A DNA stretch of 64,000 nucleotides. It comes from Pseudonocardia petroleophila. Its GTDB lineage: Bacteria; Actinomycetota; Actinomycetes; Mycobacteriales; Pseudonocardiaceae. The notes under the pieces are model-generated. The model saw nothing but the letters and a program-made list of their open reading frames with translations, made no database searches and had not been told where the DNA came from. Made by a program: the position numbers and the translations under genes. The DNA lies in the NCBI RefSeq assembly GCF_014235185.1, contig NZ_CP060131.1, forward strand, positions 4,905,501-4,969,500, in the 5' to 3' direction. Positions 1 through 7,761 of the stretch are shown here, in pieces (position 1 is the stretch's first letter; each line of letters starts with the position of its first letter).

Positions 1-582
1 GGGTCGGACACCCTCGTGCTGTCGGCGATCAGCGGTCTCGACGGCTACGACGCCCGCCCCGCGCTCGACGACGACGGCTGGCGGACCCTGCTCGGCAACC
101 TCGACCGCCTCGCCGGGGTCGCCGCCGCGCACGACGTCCGCGCCGTGCTGCACCCGCACGTCGGGACGATGGTGGAGAACACCGACGACGTGCAGCGCGT
201 GCTCGACGGATCGGCGATCGCGCTGTGCCTCGACACCGGGCACCTGCTCATCGGCGGCACCGACCCGGTCGCCCTGGCCCGCCAGGCCCCGGAGCGGATC
301 GCGCACACCCACATCAAGGACGTCGACGCACGCCTCGCGAAGCAGGTGCAGGGCGGGCGGCTCACCTACACCGAGGCGGTGCGGGAGGGCATGTACCGCC
401 CCGTCGGGCACGGGGACGTCGACTTCTCCGCGATCGTCGGGCACCTGCGCGACCACGGGTACGCCGGCTGGTACGTCCTGGAGCAGGACACGATCCTCAC
501 CGGGGAGCCGGCGGGCGAGGGTCCGCTGACCGACGTCCGCACGAGCGTCGAGGCGCTGCGGACGATCCTCGCGCGCTCGTGA
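1..582 (+). CDS. Sugar phosphate isomerase/epimerase, IolE-like (5' truncated by window)
   Basis: This is the C-terminal part of a TIM-barrel isomerase of the xylose isomerase/IolE family, which acts on free sugars, inosose or related compounds in the cytoplasm. The frame is open from base 1, so the real start lies outside the window; the GTG at 16 is probably internal. Family landmarks are the metal-ligand strands reading CLDTGH, HTHIKDV and YVLEQD, in the order seen in IolE and hexulose-phosphate type isomerases. About 190 residues are present of a usual 270-300. It sits upstream of two Gfo/Idh-type dehydrogenase genes and a LacI regulator, which fits a sugar or cyclitol catabolic locus. 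The exact substrate cannot be read. Confidence 0.8.
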   Translation, partial: GSDTLVLSAISGLDGYDARPALDDDGWRTLLGNLDRLAGVAAAHDVRAVLHPHVGTMVENTDDVQRVLDGSAIALCLDTGHLLIGGTDPVALARQAPERIAHTHIKDVDARLAKQVQGGRLTYTEAVREGMYRPVGHGDVDFSAIVGHLRDHGYAGWYVLEQDTILTGEPAGEGPLTDVRTSVEALRTILARS

Positions 583-685
583 CGGGCCCGTTCTGACCCA
601 TGCAGCCGGTGAGGTCGACATCATCGGAGCCTGCCGGCCGTGAAGCCCCCACCACGTCGATCCCATCCGTGTCGGGCGCGTCCTC

Positions 686-1508
686 GTGAGCGGCCCCCTG
701 CGGATCGGGATCCTCGGGGCCGCCCGGATCACGGGGCAGGCGCTGGTCGACCCGGCGAAGGAGACGGGCGACCGGCTCGTCGCCGTGGCGGCCCGCGACC
801 CCCGCCGGGCCGAGGCGTTCGCCGCGGAGCACGGCGTCGAGCGGGTCGTCGGCTCCTACGCCGACGTGCTCGTCGACCCCGAGGTCGAGATCGTCTACAA
901 CCCGCTGGCCAACGCGCTGCACGGCCCGTGGAACCTCGCCGCCGTCGCGGCCGGGAAGCACGTGCTCAGCGAGAAGCCGTTCGCGAGCAACGCGGCGGAG
1001 GCCCGGGCGGTGCGCGACGCCGCGGCGGCCGCGGGCGTCGTCGTGCTGGAGGGCTTCCACCACGCCCACCACCCGGTGCTGCTGCGGCTCCACGAGCTCG
1101 TCGCGTCCGGGGAGCTGGGGGCGCTGCGCCGCGTCGAGGCCCGGTTCACGATGCCCGCCCCGCCCGACGACGACCCGCGCTGGCGGCTCGACCTCGCCGG
1201 CGGGGCGCTGATGGACCTCGGCTGCTACCCGCTGCAGTGCCTGCGCTCGTTCGCGCGGTGGGCGGGCGGCGAGCCGTCCGTCTCCTCGGCCACCGCCGGG
1301 GAGCGGGCCGGGCACCCGGGCGTCGACGAGCGGGTCACCGCGGAGCTCGGCTACCCGTCCGGCGCGACCGGTGCGGGCGCACCTGCGCGACGGCGCGCCG
1401 TTCCCCACCGGGGCCGACGACGCCGTGCGCACCGCCGAGCTGATCGACGCGGTCTACGCGGCGGCCGGGCTGCCGGTGCGACCGCGGGCGGAGTCGGTGT
1501 CGCCGTAG
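686..1508 (+). pseudogene. Gfo/Idh/MocA family oxidoreductase, internal deletion with frameshift
   Basis: The first 228 codons from GTG 686 give a normal Gfo/Idh/MocA N-terminus: a Rossmann GILGAARITG loop, an EKPF motif near residue 93 and the GCYPLQ segment of the substrate domain. After ELGYPSGATG the frame becomes arginine-rich noise. The expected family C-terminus (HLRDGAPFPTGADDAV, then ELIDAVYAAAGLP) reappears at once in another frame from about 1371 and ends at TAG 1506-1508. The two pieces total about 273 codons against a usual 330-340, so roughly 60 codons of the middle C-terminal domain are missing together with the frame. It is either a decayed gene or an assembly deletion. Read only in its first frame it would give a 303-residue protein ending at 1597 with a nonsense tail. 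Confidence 0.75.
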
Positions 1509-1536
1509 CGGCGACCGGCGGAACGCGGTCGACTCC

Positions 1537-1560
1537 GACCGCGTTCCGCAGAACGCGGTC
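1537..1560 (+). repeat. Perfect inverted repeat after the broken Gfo/Idh gene
   Basis: Arms GACCGCGTTC (1537-1546) and GAACGCGGTC (1551-1560) flank a 4-nt loop. It begins 29 nt after the gene's stop, so it could act as a terminator hairpin, but no T-tract follows. The same GTTCCGC/GCGGAAC words recur in the tandem array just downstream, so it may be a diverged member of that family. Confidence 0.55.
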
Positions 1561-1632
1561 TGCCGGCGCGGCGGGCGGACGGACGGCGTTCCGCTGACGG
1601 CGGTCGGTCAGTCGGTTGTGCGGGCGGACGCG

Positions 1633-1990
1633 CGGATACGTCGGCAGTGGTCGGATCGCGTACCCGCGGAACGCAGGGCCCGATCGCGTCCCGCGGAACA
1701 CAAGACCCGATCACGTCCCGCGGGCCGGCGATGCCGGCGGATGCGGATACGTCGGCGATGGCCGGATCGCGTCACGCGGAACACGGGGCTGATCGCGTCC
1801 AGCAGAACGACGCCCGATCGCGTCCGCGGAAAACTGGGGCCGACGGCGTCCCGCGGAACGCCGGGCCCGATCGCGCCCGGCGGAACACCGGGCCCGAGGT
1901 GCATTCCGCAGAACTCGAGGCCCGATCGCGTTCCGCGGAACATCGCGCCCGAGGCGCGTGCGCAGCCGCGCTGCGTTCCGCGGAACGCGG
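1633..1990 (+). repeat. 27-bp tandem repeat (minisatellite) with palindromic TTCCGCGGAA-type core
   Basis: About 11-13 degenerate units in one orientation share the core GATCGCGTCCCGCGGAAC. Unit starts at 1654, 1682, 1709, 1765, 1791, 1816, 1842, 1869, 1896, 1924 and 1951 are spaced 25-28 bp, apart from one 56-bp double step at 1709-1765. A longer copy relation is visible: the block starting GGATACGTCGGC at 1635 recurs at 1745, 110 bp on. Units differ at many positions but keep the CCGCGGAAC dyad, and there are no unique spacers, so this is not a CRISPR array. No credible gene overlaps it. Confidence 0.8.
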
Positions 1991-2455
1991 GGGCTCACCT
2001 CGGACCCCCGTTGTGAGGGCCGGGGCCTGCCCTGCGGGCGCGGGGATCACCGCGAGTCGCACGTGGTGGTCCTCCCGCGCGCCCTGGTGCGCGGGTCGCG
2101 CCGATCACCCCGCGACGGGTCGCCGCGAGTGGCACCCGGGTCGTCGCCGGGACCGTGGCGGCCCGGTCCTGGTGATCCTCGCGGCCGGGAGGTGCCGTGA
2201 AGGGCGGCGCAGCGATGGACCCGAGACCCGTGGTGACCGTCGCCCGGGCCCCGACTCGCACCGCCGCACGGCACCGCGTTCCGCAACACTCGGAGCGGAC
2301 ACGCGGCGCCGCTCGCAGGACGCCGGACCGTACACGAGCACGATCGCGTTCCGCGGAACGCACGGACCGTGCCGTTCCCGACCGGCCCGGGGGCGGTGAT
2401 CGCGGCGAGAGAGTCGTACGTGGTGGTCACCCCGACCGGGAGGATCGGCCGCGTC
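1991..2455. other. Gene-free tract with stray repeat copies
   Basis: No reading frame here has protein-like composition on either strand. It holds one isolated copy of the array core (GATCGCGTTCCGCGGAAC, 2342-2359) and a near-identical 16-bp direct repeat ending in ACGTGGTGGTC (2056-2071 and 2413-2428, one mismatch). With the array it makes a 947-bp intergenic region between the broken dehydrogenase gene and the VOC gene, unusually long for this window. It may be remains of decayed genes. Confidence 0.6.
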
Positions 2456-2875
2456 TCACTCCCCCACCCGCCCCAGCATCTCCAGGTAGTGCACGTTCGT
2501 CATCACGCCGAGGACGTTGCCGAAGGGGTCGACGACCGAGGCGGTGACGAACCCGTCGCCGCGCACCTGGACCGGCAGGTACTCGACGGCCCCGAGCCCG
2601 AGCAGGCGGGCGACGGTGCCGTCGAGGTCGTCCACGGCCCAGTGCATGATCGCGCCCGCCGGGCCGCCCCCCACCGGCGGGCGGTAGGCGCTGCTGATGA
2701 TCCCGAACTCGGCCTCCAGGTCGCCGATCCGGAACTCGATGTAGGCAGGCCTGCCGTCGGGGCCGGGGCGCTCGAAGTAGGGCTGCACGCCGAACACGTC
2801 GGCGTACCAGCGGGCGGCCTGCGCGACGTCGTCGGCGAAGAAGTTCAGGGTGGCGAATCCGCGGAAGGTGGTCAT
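2456..2875 (-). CDS. VOC family protein (glyoxalase/bleomycin-resistance fold)
   Basis: A 139-residue single-module VOC protein, metal-dependent or metal-free. The family serves in lyase, dioxygenase or drug-sequestering roles in the cytoplasm. The start chosen is MTTFRGFATLNFF at 2875; the in-frame ATG at 2884 lies 7 nt after a TTACGC element and could be a leaderless start. Visible landmarks are the WYADVFG segment after the first helix and the C-terminal VVDPFGNVLGV, where the usual D-P-x-G-N motif is intact. It is divergent from the WYL regulator at 2938 with a perfect 9-bp inverted repeat between them, the common arrangement in which the regulator controls the VOC gene. Substrate unknown. 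Confidence 0.85.
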   Translation of the reverse strand: MTTFRGFATLNFFADDVAQAARWYADVFGVQPYFERPGPDGRPAYIEFRIGDLEAEFGIISSAYRPPVGGGPAGAIMHWAVDDLDGTVARLLGLGAVEYLPVQVRGDGFVTASVVDPFGNVLGVMTNVHYLEMLGRVGE

Positions 2876-2895
2876 GGCACCCATCCTGCGGGCGT

Positions 2896-2918
2896 AAGTG
2901 CTCACCTCCTGAGCACTT
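2896..2918. promoter_or_regulatory. Perfect 9-bp inverted repeat, probable WYL-regulator operator
   Basis: AAGTGCTCA (2896-2904), CCTCC, TGAGCACTT (2910-2918). It lies between the divergent VOC and WYL-regulator genes, upstream of a possible -10 (CAGACT, 2926-2931) placed 6 nt before the regulator's GTG. That position would let one protein control both genes. Confidence 0.65.
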
Positions 2919-2937
2919 TCGCTGGCAGACTTCCGGC

Positions 2938-3879
2938 GTGCGTGCAGACCGGCTCGTGGCCGTCCTCCTGCTGATGCAGGCACGCGGCCGGGTGACGGCC
3001 GCGGAGGTCGCGGCCGAGCTGGAGGTCTCCGTCGCCACGGCCCGCCGCGACCTGGACGCGCTGTCCGCGGCGGGGATCCCGGTCTACCCGCAGGCCGGGC
3101 GCGGTGGGGGCTGGTCGCTGCTCGGCGGCGCCCGCACCGACCTGACCGGGCTCACCGCCCCGGAGGCGCGGGCCCTGTTCCTGCTGCTCGGTCCGGCCGC
3201 GGCGGCGGCGCCCGAGGCGCGCTCGGCCCTGCGGAAGCTGACGCGCGCGCTGCCCGAGGTGTTCCGCGCCGAGGCGGCCGCCGCGGCCGACTCCGTGGTC
3301 GTCGACCCCACCGGCTGGGGCGGGCGCGACGACGACCGGCCCCCGGTCGTCGAGCTGCTGCAGACCGCCGTGGTGGCCCGCCGTCGCGTGCGGCTGCGCT
3401 ACGCCGGGCGCGCCCGGGAACCCGGCGAGCGGCTGGTCGACCCGTGGGGCCTGGTCGACAAGGACGGCACCTGGTACCTCGTCGCGGGCACCGACGCCGG
3501 GCAGCGGACGTTCCGGATCGACCGGGTGGTCGACGCCGAGGTCACCGACCTGGTCGCCCACCGCCCCGACGGGTTCGCCCTGGCCCGGGCGTGGGAGCGG
3601 GTCGTCGAGGAGATGGAGGCGCGGCGCGGGCGGTTCACCGCGACGGTGGTGATCGAGACCCGCTTCGTCCCGGTGCTGCGCACCCACTTCGGCCGGCACT
3701 GCGACGCCGGCCCGCCCGGTCCCGACGGCCGGTCGCAGGTGCGCGTCGGCGCCCCGACCGCGCTCGACCTCGCCCGCACCCTCGCCGGGTGGGGTGCCGC
3801 GGTGGAGGTGCTCGACCCGCCGGAGGTCCGTGCCGAGCTCGCCCGGATCGGCCGGGAGCTGGCGGGGCGCTACGCCTGA
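2938..3879 (+). CDS. WYL-domain transcriptional regulator (YafY/DeoR-type HTH)
   Basis: A 313-residue regulator. Residues 1-60 are a DeoR-like winged helix (VTAAEVAAELEVSVATARRD). The middle carries the WYL domain with the literal motif GTWYLVAG and the FRIDR strand, and a WCX-like C-terminal extension follows. WYL domains bind ligands or nucleic acids, and such proteins often repress a neighbouring VOC gene. The GTG start at 2938 follows CAGACT by 6 nt, consistent with a leaderless transcript. Its 3' end overlaps the convergent LacI gene by 10 bp. The inducer cannot be told from sequence. Confidence 0.85.
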   Translation: MRADRLVAVLLLMQARGRVTAAEVAAELEVSVATARRDLDALSAAGIPVYPQAGRGGGWSLLGGARTDLTGLTAPEARALFLLLGPAAAAAPEARSALRKLTRALPEVFRAEAAAAADSVVVDPTGWGGRDDDRPPVVELLQTAVVARRRVRLRYAGRAREPGERLVDPWGLVDKDGTWYLVAGTDAGQRTFRIDRVVDAEVTDLVAHRPDGFALARAWERVVEEMEARRGRFTATVVIETRFVPVLRTHFGRHCDAGPPGPDGRSQVRVGAPTALDLARTLAGWGAAVEVLDPPEVRAELARIGRELAGRYA

Positions 3880-4868
3880 ACCGGGGCGGTCGTCCCGCGC
3901 ACCACCAGCCGCGGCCGCAGCACCCGCTCCACGACGTCGGTGCGGTCGCCGTCGAGCCGCTCCAGCGCGGCGTCGACGGCCATCCGCGCCTGCTCGGGGG
4001 CGTCCTGGCTGACGGTGGTGAGCCGCACGTGCTCGAGCCGGGACAGCTCGGCGTCGTCGTAGCCGACCACCGAGACGTCGCCGGGCACGCGGACCCCGGC
4101 CCGGACGAACACGTCGAGCAGGCCCAGGGCGCTGCGGTCGTTGGCGGCGACCACCGCGGTCGGCAGGCCCGCGTCCAGCAGCGCCCGGGCCGACCGGGCC
4201 CCCGCCCCCTCGCTGTCGCCGCCGGGCGCGACCCGCGGTTCCAGGCCGTGCCGGGTCATCGCGGCGGTGAAGCCCTCGCGGCGCTCCTGCGCCATCTCGG
4301 CCCGCCCGCCGTCGACGTGCACGATCGCGCGGTGGCCGAGCCCGACGAGGTGGTCGACGGCCTGGCCGATCCCGTCGGCGTCGGCGACCCGCACGACGTC
4401 GAACCCGGACGGGGGGAGCCGCCGCCCGACGACCACGGTCGGGACCCGCGCCCCCAGCCCGGCCAGCTGGGCGGGCGACAGGCCAGGGGCGAGCAGGAGG
4501 ACCGCCTCGCAGCGCAGGTCGAGCAGGGTGTCGACGACGCGCTGCTCGTCGTGGGTGCGGGTGATGCCGCTCAGGGCCACGGTGTAGCCGCGCGCGTCGG
4601 CGGCGAGCTGCACCTCCTCGGCCAGCTCGGTGCGGAACGCGTCGCGCAGCAGCACCGGGACGCCGAGCACGTGGGTGCGCCGCCGGGCCAGCAGGCTCGC
4701 GCTGCGGTCGGCGCGGTAGCCGAGCCGGGCCGCGGCCTCCAGCACGCGCTCCCGGGTCTCCGCGCTCGGGCCCGCGACGCCGCGCAGTACGAGCGACACC
4801 GACGCCGTCGACACCCCGACGGCGGCCGCGACGTCCTCCAGCCGCGGCCTCTTGACAGCTCCGGTCAC
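3870..4868 (-). CDS. LacI family transcriptional regulator
   Basis: A 332-residue LacI/GalR repressor: N-terminal HTH (LEDVAAAVGVSTASVS) and hinge, then a periplasmic-binding-like ligand domain ending in the usual VVGYDDAEL and LTTVSQD segments. It very likely represses the divergent dioxygenase-SDR-dehydrogenase operon at 4920, because a 14-bp perfect palindrome of LacI-operator type sits between them. The start is GTG 4868, preceded by TACGAT (4881-4876) and 7 nt, so the message is probably leaderless. The effector is presumably the sugar-like substrate or product of the neighbouring enzymes (inference). Confidence 0.92.
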   Translation of the reverse strand: MTGAVKRPRLEDVAAAVGVSTASVSLVLRGVAGPSAETRERVLEAAARLGYRADRSASLLARRRTHVLGVPVLLRDAFRTELAEEVQLAADARGYTVALSGITRTHDEQRVVDTLLDLRCEAVLLLAPGLSPAQLAGLGARVPTVVVGRRLPPSGFDVVRVADADGIGQAVDHLVGLGHRAIVHVDGGRAEMAQERREGFTAAMTRHGLEPRVAPGGDSEGAGARSARALLDAGLPTAVVAANDRSALGLLDVFVRAGVRVPGDVSVVGYDDAELSRLEHVRLTTVSQDAPEQARMAVDAALERLDGDRTDVVERVLRPRLVVRGTTAPVQA

Positions 4869-4892
4869 GTCGCGGATCGTACACAGCGATCG

Positions 4893-4906
4893 TTAAAGCG
4901 CTTTAA
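4893..4906. promoter_or_regulatory. LacI-type operator, perfect palindrome
   Basis: TTAAAGCGCTTTAA is a perfect 14-bp palindrome with the central CG step typical of LacI/GalR operators. It sits 13 nt upstream of the PhyH start and about 25 nt upstream of the lacI-type gene. The ribosome-binding site AAAGGAG (4905-4911) overlaps its right end, so repressor binding would also mask the leader. Confidence 0.8.
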
Positions 4907-4919
4907 AGGAGAGTGGCCC

Positions 4920-6005
4920 ATGGGCGTGCCCGTCCTCGACGACCTCGTCGCGGTCCTCGCCGACCGGATCGACCCGCGCGCCTACCCGCACGCCGACGCC
5001 GTGGAGCAGCAGGTGCTGGTCTACTCCGCCGACGGCGTCCGCGCCGCGCCGCCCGCGGAGCTGGTGCGGGCCCTGGCCGACGGTCCCGGCGTCGTCGTCG
5101 TCCGCGGTGCCCTGGACCGGGCCATGGTCGACCGCGTCACGGGCGAGTTCGACGCGATGGTCGCCGAGCAGCACGCCGCCGGCCGGCAGGTGGGCGACCA
5201 CTTCGCCGCCCCGGGCACCAACGACCGCGTCTGGAACGCGCTGGAGAAGCTCGCCGTCCGGGCGCCGGCCGCGTTCGTCGACTACTACTCCTCCGACGTG
5301 CTCGCCCTCGTCGCCCTGGCCTGGCTCGGGCCGGGCTACCAGGTGACCTCGCAGGTCAACGTCGTGCACCCGGGCGGACGGGCGCAGGTCGGGCACCGCG
5401 ACTACCACCTGGGCTTCCTGCCCCCGACCGAGATCGTGCGCTACCCGGCGCACGTGCACCGCCTGTCCCCCGTGCTCACGCTGCAGGGGGCGGTGGCGCA
5501 CGCCGACATGCCGGTGGAGTCGGGCCCGACGCTGTACCTGCCGCACTCGCAGAAGTACGGCGACGGGTACCTCGCCACGGCCCTGCCGGAGTTCGCCGAG
5601 CACTTCGAGCGCCACCACGTGCAGCTGCCGCTGGCCACCGGCGACGCCGCGTTCTTCAACCCCGCGGTGATCCACGGCGCGGGCCGCAACCGCAGCTCCG
5701 ACGTCCGGCGCACCGCCAACCTGCTGCAGATCAGCTCCGCGTTCGGCCGGGCGATGGAGTCGGTCGACCGCGCCCGCGTGTGCCGCGCGGTGTACCCGCA
5801 CCTGCGTCCGGGCCACGAGCACGCGATCGCCGCCGCGGCCGAGGGCTACGCCTTCCCGACCAACCTCGACCGCGACCCGCCGGTCGACGGCCTCGCGCCG
5901 CCCACCCAGGCCGACCTGGTGCGCCGCGCGGTCGCCGAGCGCTGGACCGCCGAGGCGTTCGACGCCGCCCTCACCGACCACACGACACGACGGGACACGC
6001 ACTGA
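4920..6005 (+). CDS. Phytanoyl-CoA dioxygenase (PhyH) family protein
   Basis: A 361-residue Fe(II)/2-oxoglutarate-dependent oxygenase of the PhyH family, hydroxylating an unknown small substrate. The facial triad is visible as H159-x-D161 (GHRDYHLGF) and the distal H252 (IHGAGRNRS), followed by Arg263/264 that would bind 2-oxoglutarate. The start is ATG 4920, with AAAGGAG 8 nt upstream; an overlapping GTG at 4913 is out of frame. It is first in an operon with an SDR (TGATG overlap) and a Gfo/Idh dehydrogenase behind a LacI operator. This suggests oxidative processing of a sugar- or cyclitol-like compound (inference). Confidence 0.85.
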   Translation: MGVPVLDDLVAVLADRIDPRAYPHADAVEQQVLVYSADGVRAAPPAELVRALADGPGVVVVRGALDRAMVDRVTGEFDAMVAEQHAAGRQVGDHFAAPGTNDRVWNALEKLAVRAPAAFVDYYSSDVLALVALAWLGPGYQVTSQVNVVHPGGRAQVGHRDYHLGFLPPTEIVRYPAHVHRLSPVLTLQGAVAHADMPVESGPTLYLPHSQKYGDGYLATALPEFAEHFERHHVQLPLATGDAAFFNPAVIHGAGRNRSSDVRRTANLLQISSAFGRAMESVDRARVCRAVYPHLRPGHEHAIAAAAEGYAFPTNLDRDPPVDGLAPPTQADLVRRAVAERWTAEAFDAALTDHTTRRDTH

Positions 6006-6766
6006 TGGGACTGCTGGACGGAACGGTGCTGCTGGTCAGCGGCGGCACGCAGGGGGTCGGGGCCGGTGTCGCCCGGGCCGCGGTGCGGGAGGGCGCGCAG
6101 GTCACGATCAGCGGCCGGCGCGCCGACGTCGGGGAGAAGGCGGCCGCCGACATCGGCGCGCGGTTCGTGACCGCCGACATCGCCGACCCGGAGCAGGCAC
6201 GGGCGTCCGTCGCCGCGGTGATCTCGGAGCACGGCCGGATCGACGCGCTGGTCAACGCGGCGGGGCTCACCGACCGCGGCACCCTGCTCGACACCACCCC
6301 GGAGCTGTTCGACCGGCACGTCGCGGTCAACCTGCGCGGGCCGTTCTTCACGATGCAGGCGGCCGTCTCCGACATGGTGGGCCGCGGCGCACCCGGCGCG
6401 GTCGTCAACGTCATCTCGTCCTCGGAGCTGGGCGGGCAGCCGTTCCTCGCGCCCTACGTCGCGGCGAAGGCCGGGCTCGCCGGCCTCACCCGCAACGCCG
6501 CGCACGCCCACCGCTTCGACCGCGTGCGGATCAACGGCCTCGACATCGGCTGGACCGACACCGAGGGCGAGGACGCCACCCAGCGCGCCTTCCACGACGC
6601 CGACGACACCTGGCGCGCCGACGCGGCCGCCCGGCTGCCGATGGGCAAGCTCGGCCAGGTCGACGAGATCGCCGACTTCGTGGTGTTCCTGCTGTCGCCG
6701 CGCAGCGGCGTCGTCACCGGCTCCGTCATCGACTGGGACCAGAACGTCCTCGGAGGGTTGGACTGA
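6005..6766 (+). CDS. SDR family oxidoreductase
   Basis: A 253-residue classical short-chain dehydrogenase. The cofactor loop GGTQGVGAG (residues 13-21), the NAAG motif (84-87) and the catalytic set S138-140, Y151, K155 (APYVAAKAG) are all present. The ATG overlaps the upstream stop by one base (TGATG), so it is translationally coupled to the dioxygenase gene. It probably oxidises the alcohol or polyol made or used by its neighbours. NAD versus NADP preference is not obvious, though the R38-R39 after the second strand leans towards NADP. Confidence 0.9.
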   Translation: MGLLDGTVLLVSGGTQGVGAGVARAAVREGAQVTISGRRADVGEKAAADIGARFVTADIADPEQARASVAAVISEHGRIDALVNAAGLTDRGTLLDTTPELFDRHVAVNLRGPFFTMQAAVSDMVGRGAPGAVVNVISSSELGGQPFLAPYVAAKAGLAGLTRNAAHAHRFDRVRINGLDIGWTDTEGEDATQRAFHDADDTWRADAAARLPMGKLGQVDEIADFVVFLLSPRSGVVTGSVIDWDQNVLGGLD

Positions 6767-6767
6767 C

Positions 6768-7760
6768 ATGAGGTTGGGACTCATCGGACTGGGGCGCATC
6801 GGCGCCTTCCACGCCCGCACGCTGGCCGCGCTGGACGCGGTCGACTCGCTCGTCGTCACCGACGCGGTGCCCGCCGTCACGGCGGCGGTGACCGCGGAGG
6901 TCGGTGCGGAGGCCGCCGACTCCCCGGAGAAGCTGATCGCCGCGGGCGTCGACGGCGTGCTGATCGCGGCCGCCACCGACGCCCACCCGGTGCTGCTGCG
7001 CGCCGCCGTCGCCGCCGGGCTGCCGGTGTTCTGCGAGAAGCCGCTGGCCGCCGGGCTGGCCGACGCCCGCGCCACGGCCGCGTCCGTCCGGGGCGCCCGG
7101 GTGCAGATCGGCTACCCCCGCCGCTTCGACGCCGCGTTCCTCGCGGTGCGCGGGGCCGTCGCGGCCGGGGAGCTGGGCCGGGTGCACACCGTCCGGTCCA
7201 CCACGCTCGACCCGGCCCCGCCGCCGCGCGCCTACCTGGCCGGGTCCGGCGGGCTGTTCCGGGACTGCACCGTGCACGACCTCGACGCCGTCCGCTGGGT
7301 CACCGGACAGGAGATCAGCGAGGTGTACGCCACCGGCTCCGACCGCGGCGACGCGATGTTCGGGGAGCTGGGCGACGTCGACGCCGCGGCGCTCGTCCTG
7401 ACGATGGCCGACGGATCGCTCGGGCTGGTCTCCAACAGCCGCTACAACGCCCGCGGCTACGACGTGCGCCTCGAGGTGCACGGCGCGGCCGACAGCGCCG
7501 CCGCCGGGCTCGACGGCGGCCTGCCGGTCCGCCCGCTGGGCCCCGGCGCGCTCACCGTCGCCGGGCCGGCGCACACCTTCTTCATGGACCGGCTCGCCTC
7601 GGCGTTCCGGGCCGAGCTGGCCGCGTTCGTCGAGGTGGTGGCCGGGACCAGGGAGTCGCCCTGCACCGTCGACGACGCACTGGCCGTGGCCGTCGCGGCG
7701 GAGGCGGCCACGATCTCGCTGCGGGAGCACCGGCCCGTCGCGACCGCCGAGATCGCCTGA
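6768..7760 (+). CDS. Gfo/Idh/MocA family oxidoreductase, inositol 2-dehydrogenase-like
   Basis: A 330-residue NAD(P)-dependent dehydrogenase. The Rossmann motif GLGRIG is at 7-12, EKPLA at 90-94, and the substrate domain carries GGLFRDCTVHDLDAVRW, where the Asp/His pair matches the catalytic DxxxH region of IolG-like enzymes. It begins one base after the SDR stop and is the last gene of the LacI-controlled operon. Myo-inositol or a related cyclitol/sugar is a reasonable substrate guess but not proven. It is intact, unlike the related gene at 686. Confidence 0.87.
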   Translation: MRLGLIGLGRIGAFHARTLAALDAVDSLVVTDAVPAVTAAVTAEVGAEAADSPEKLIAAGVDGVLIAAATDAHPVLLRAAVAAGLPVFCEKPLAAGLADARATAASVRGARVQIGYPRRFDAAFLAVRGAVAAGELGRVHTVRSTTLDPAPPPRAYLAGSGGLFRDCTVHDLDAVRWVTGQEISEVYATGSDRGDAMFGELGDVDAAALVLTMADGSLGLVSNSRYNARGYDVRLEVHGAADSAAAGLDGGLPVRPLGPGALTVAGPAHTFFMDRLASAFRAELAAFVEVVAGTRESPCTVDDALAVAVAAEAATISLREHRPVATAEIA

Positions 7761-7761
7761 C

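Noticed and set aside
1537..1560. Rho-independent terminator after the broken Gfo/Idh gene
   Set aside because: The hairpin is perfect but there is no T-tract, and its arms match the neighbouring repeat family, so I list it as a repeat only.
1633..1990. Possible CRISPR array
   Set aside because: The copies are contiguous, degenerate 25-28 bp units with no unique spacers of constant length, and no cas genes are near.
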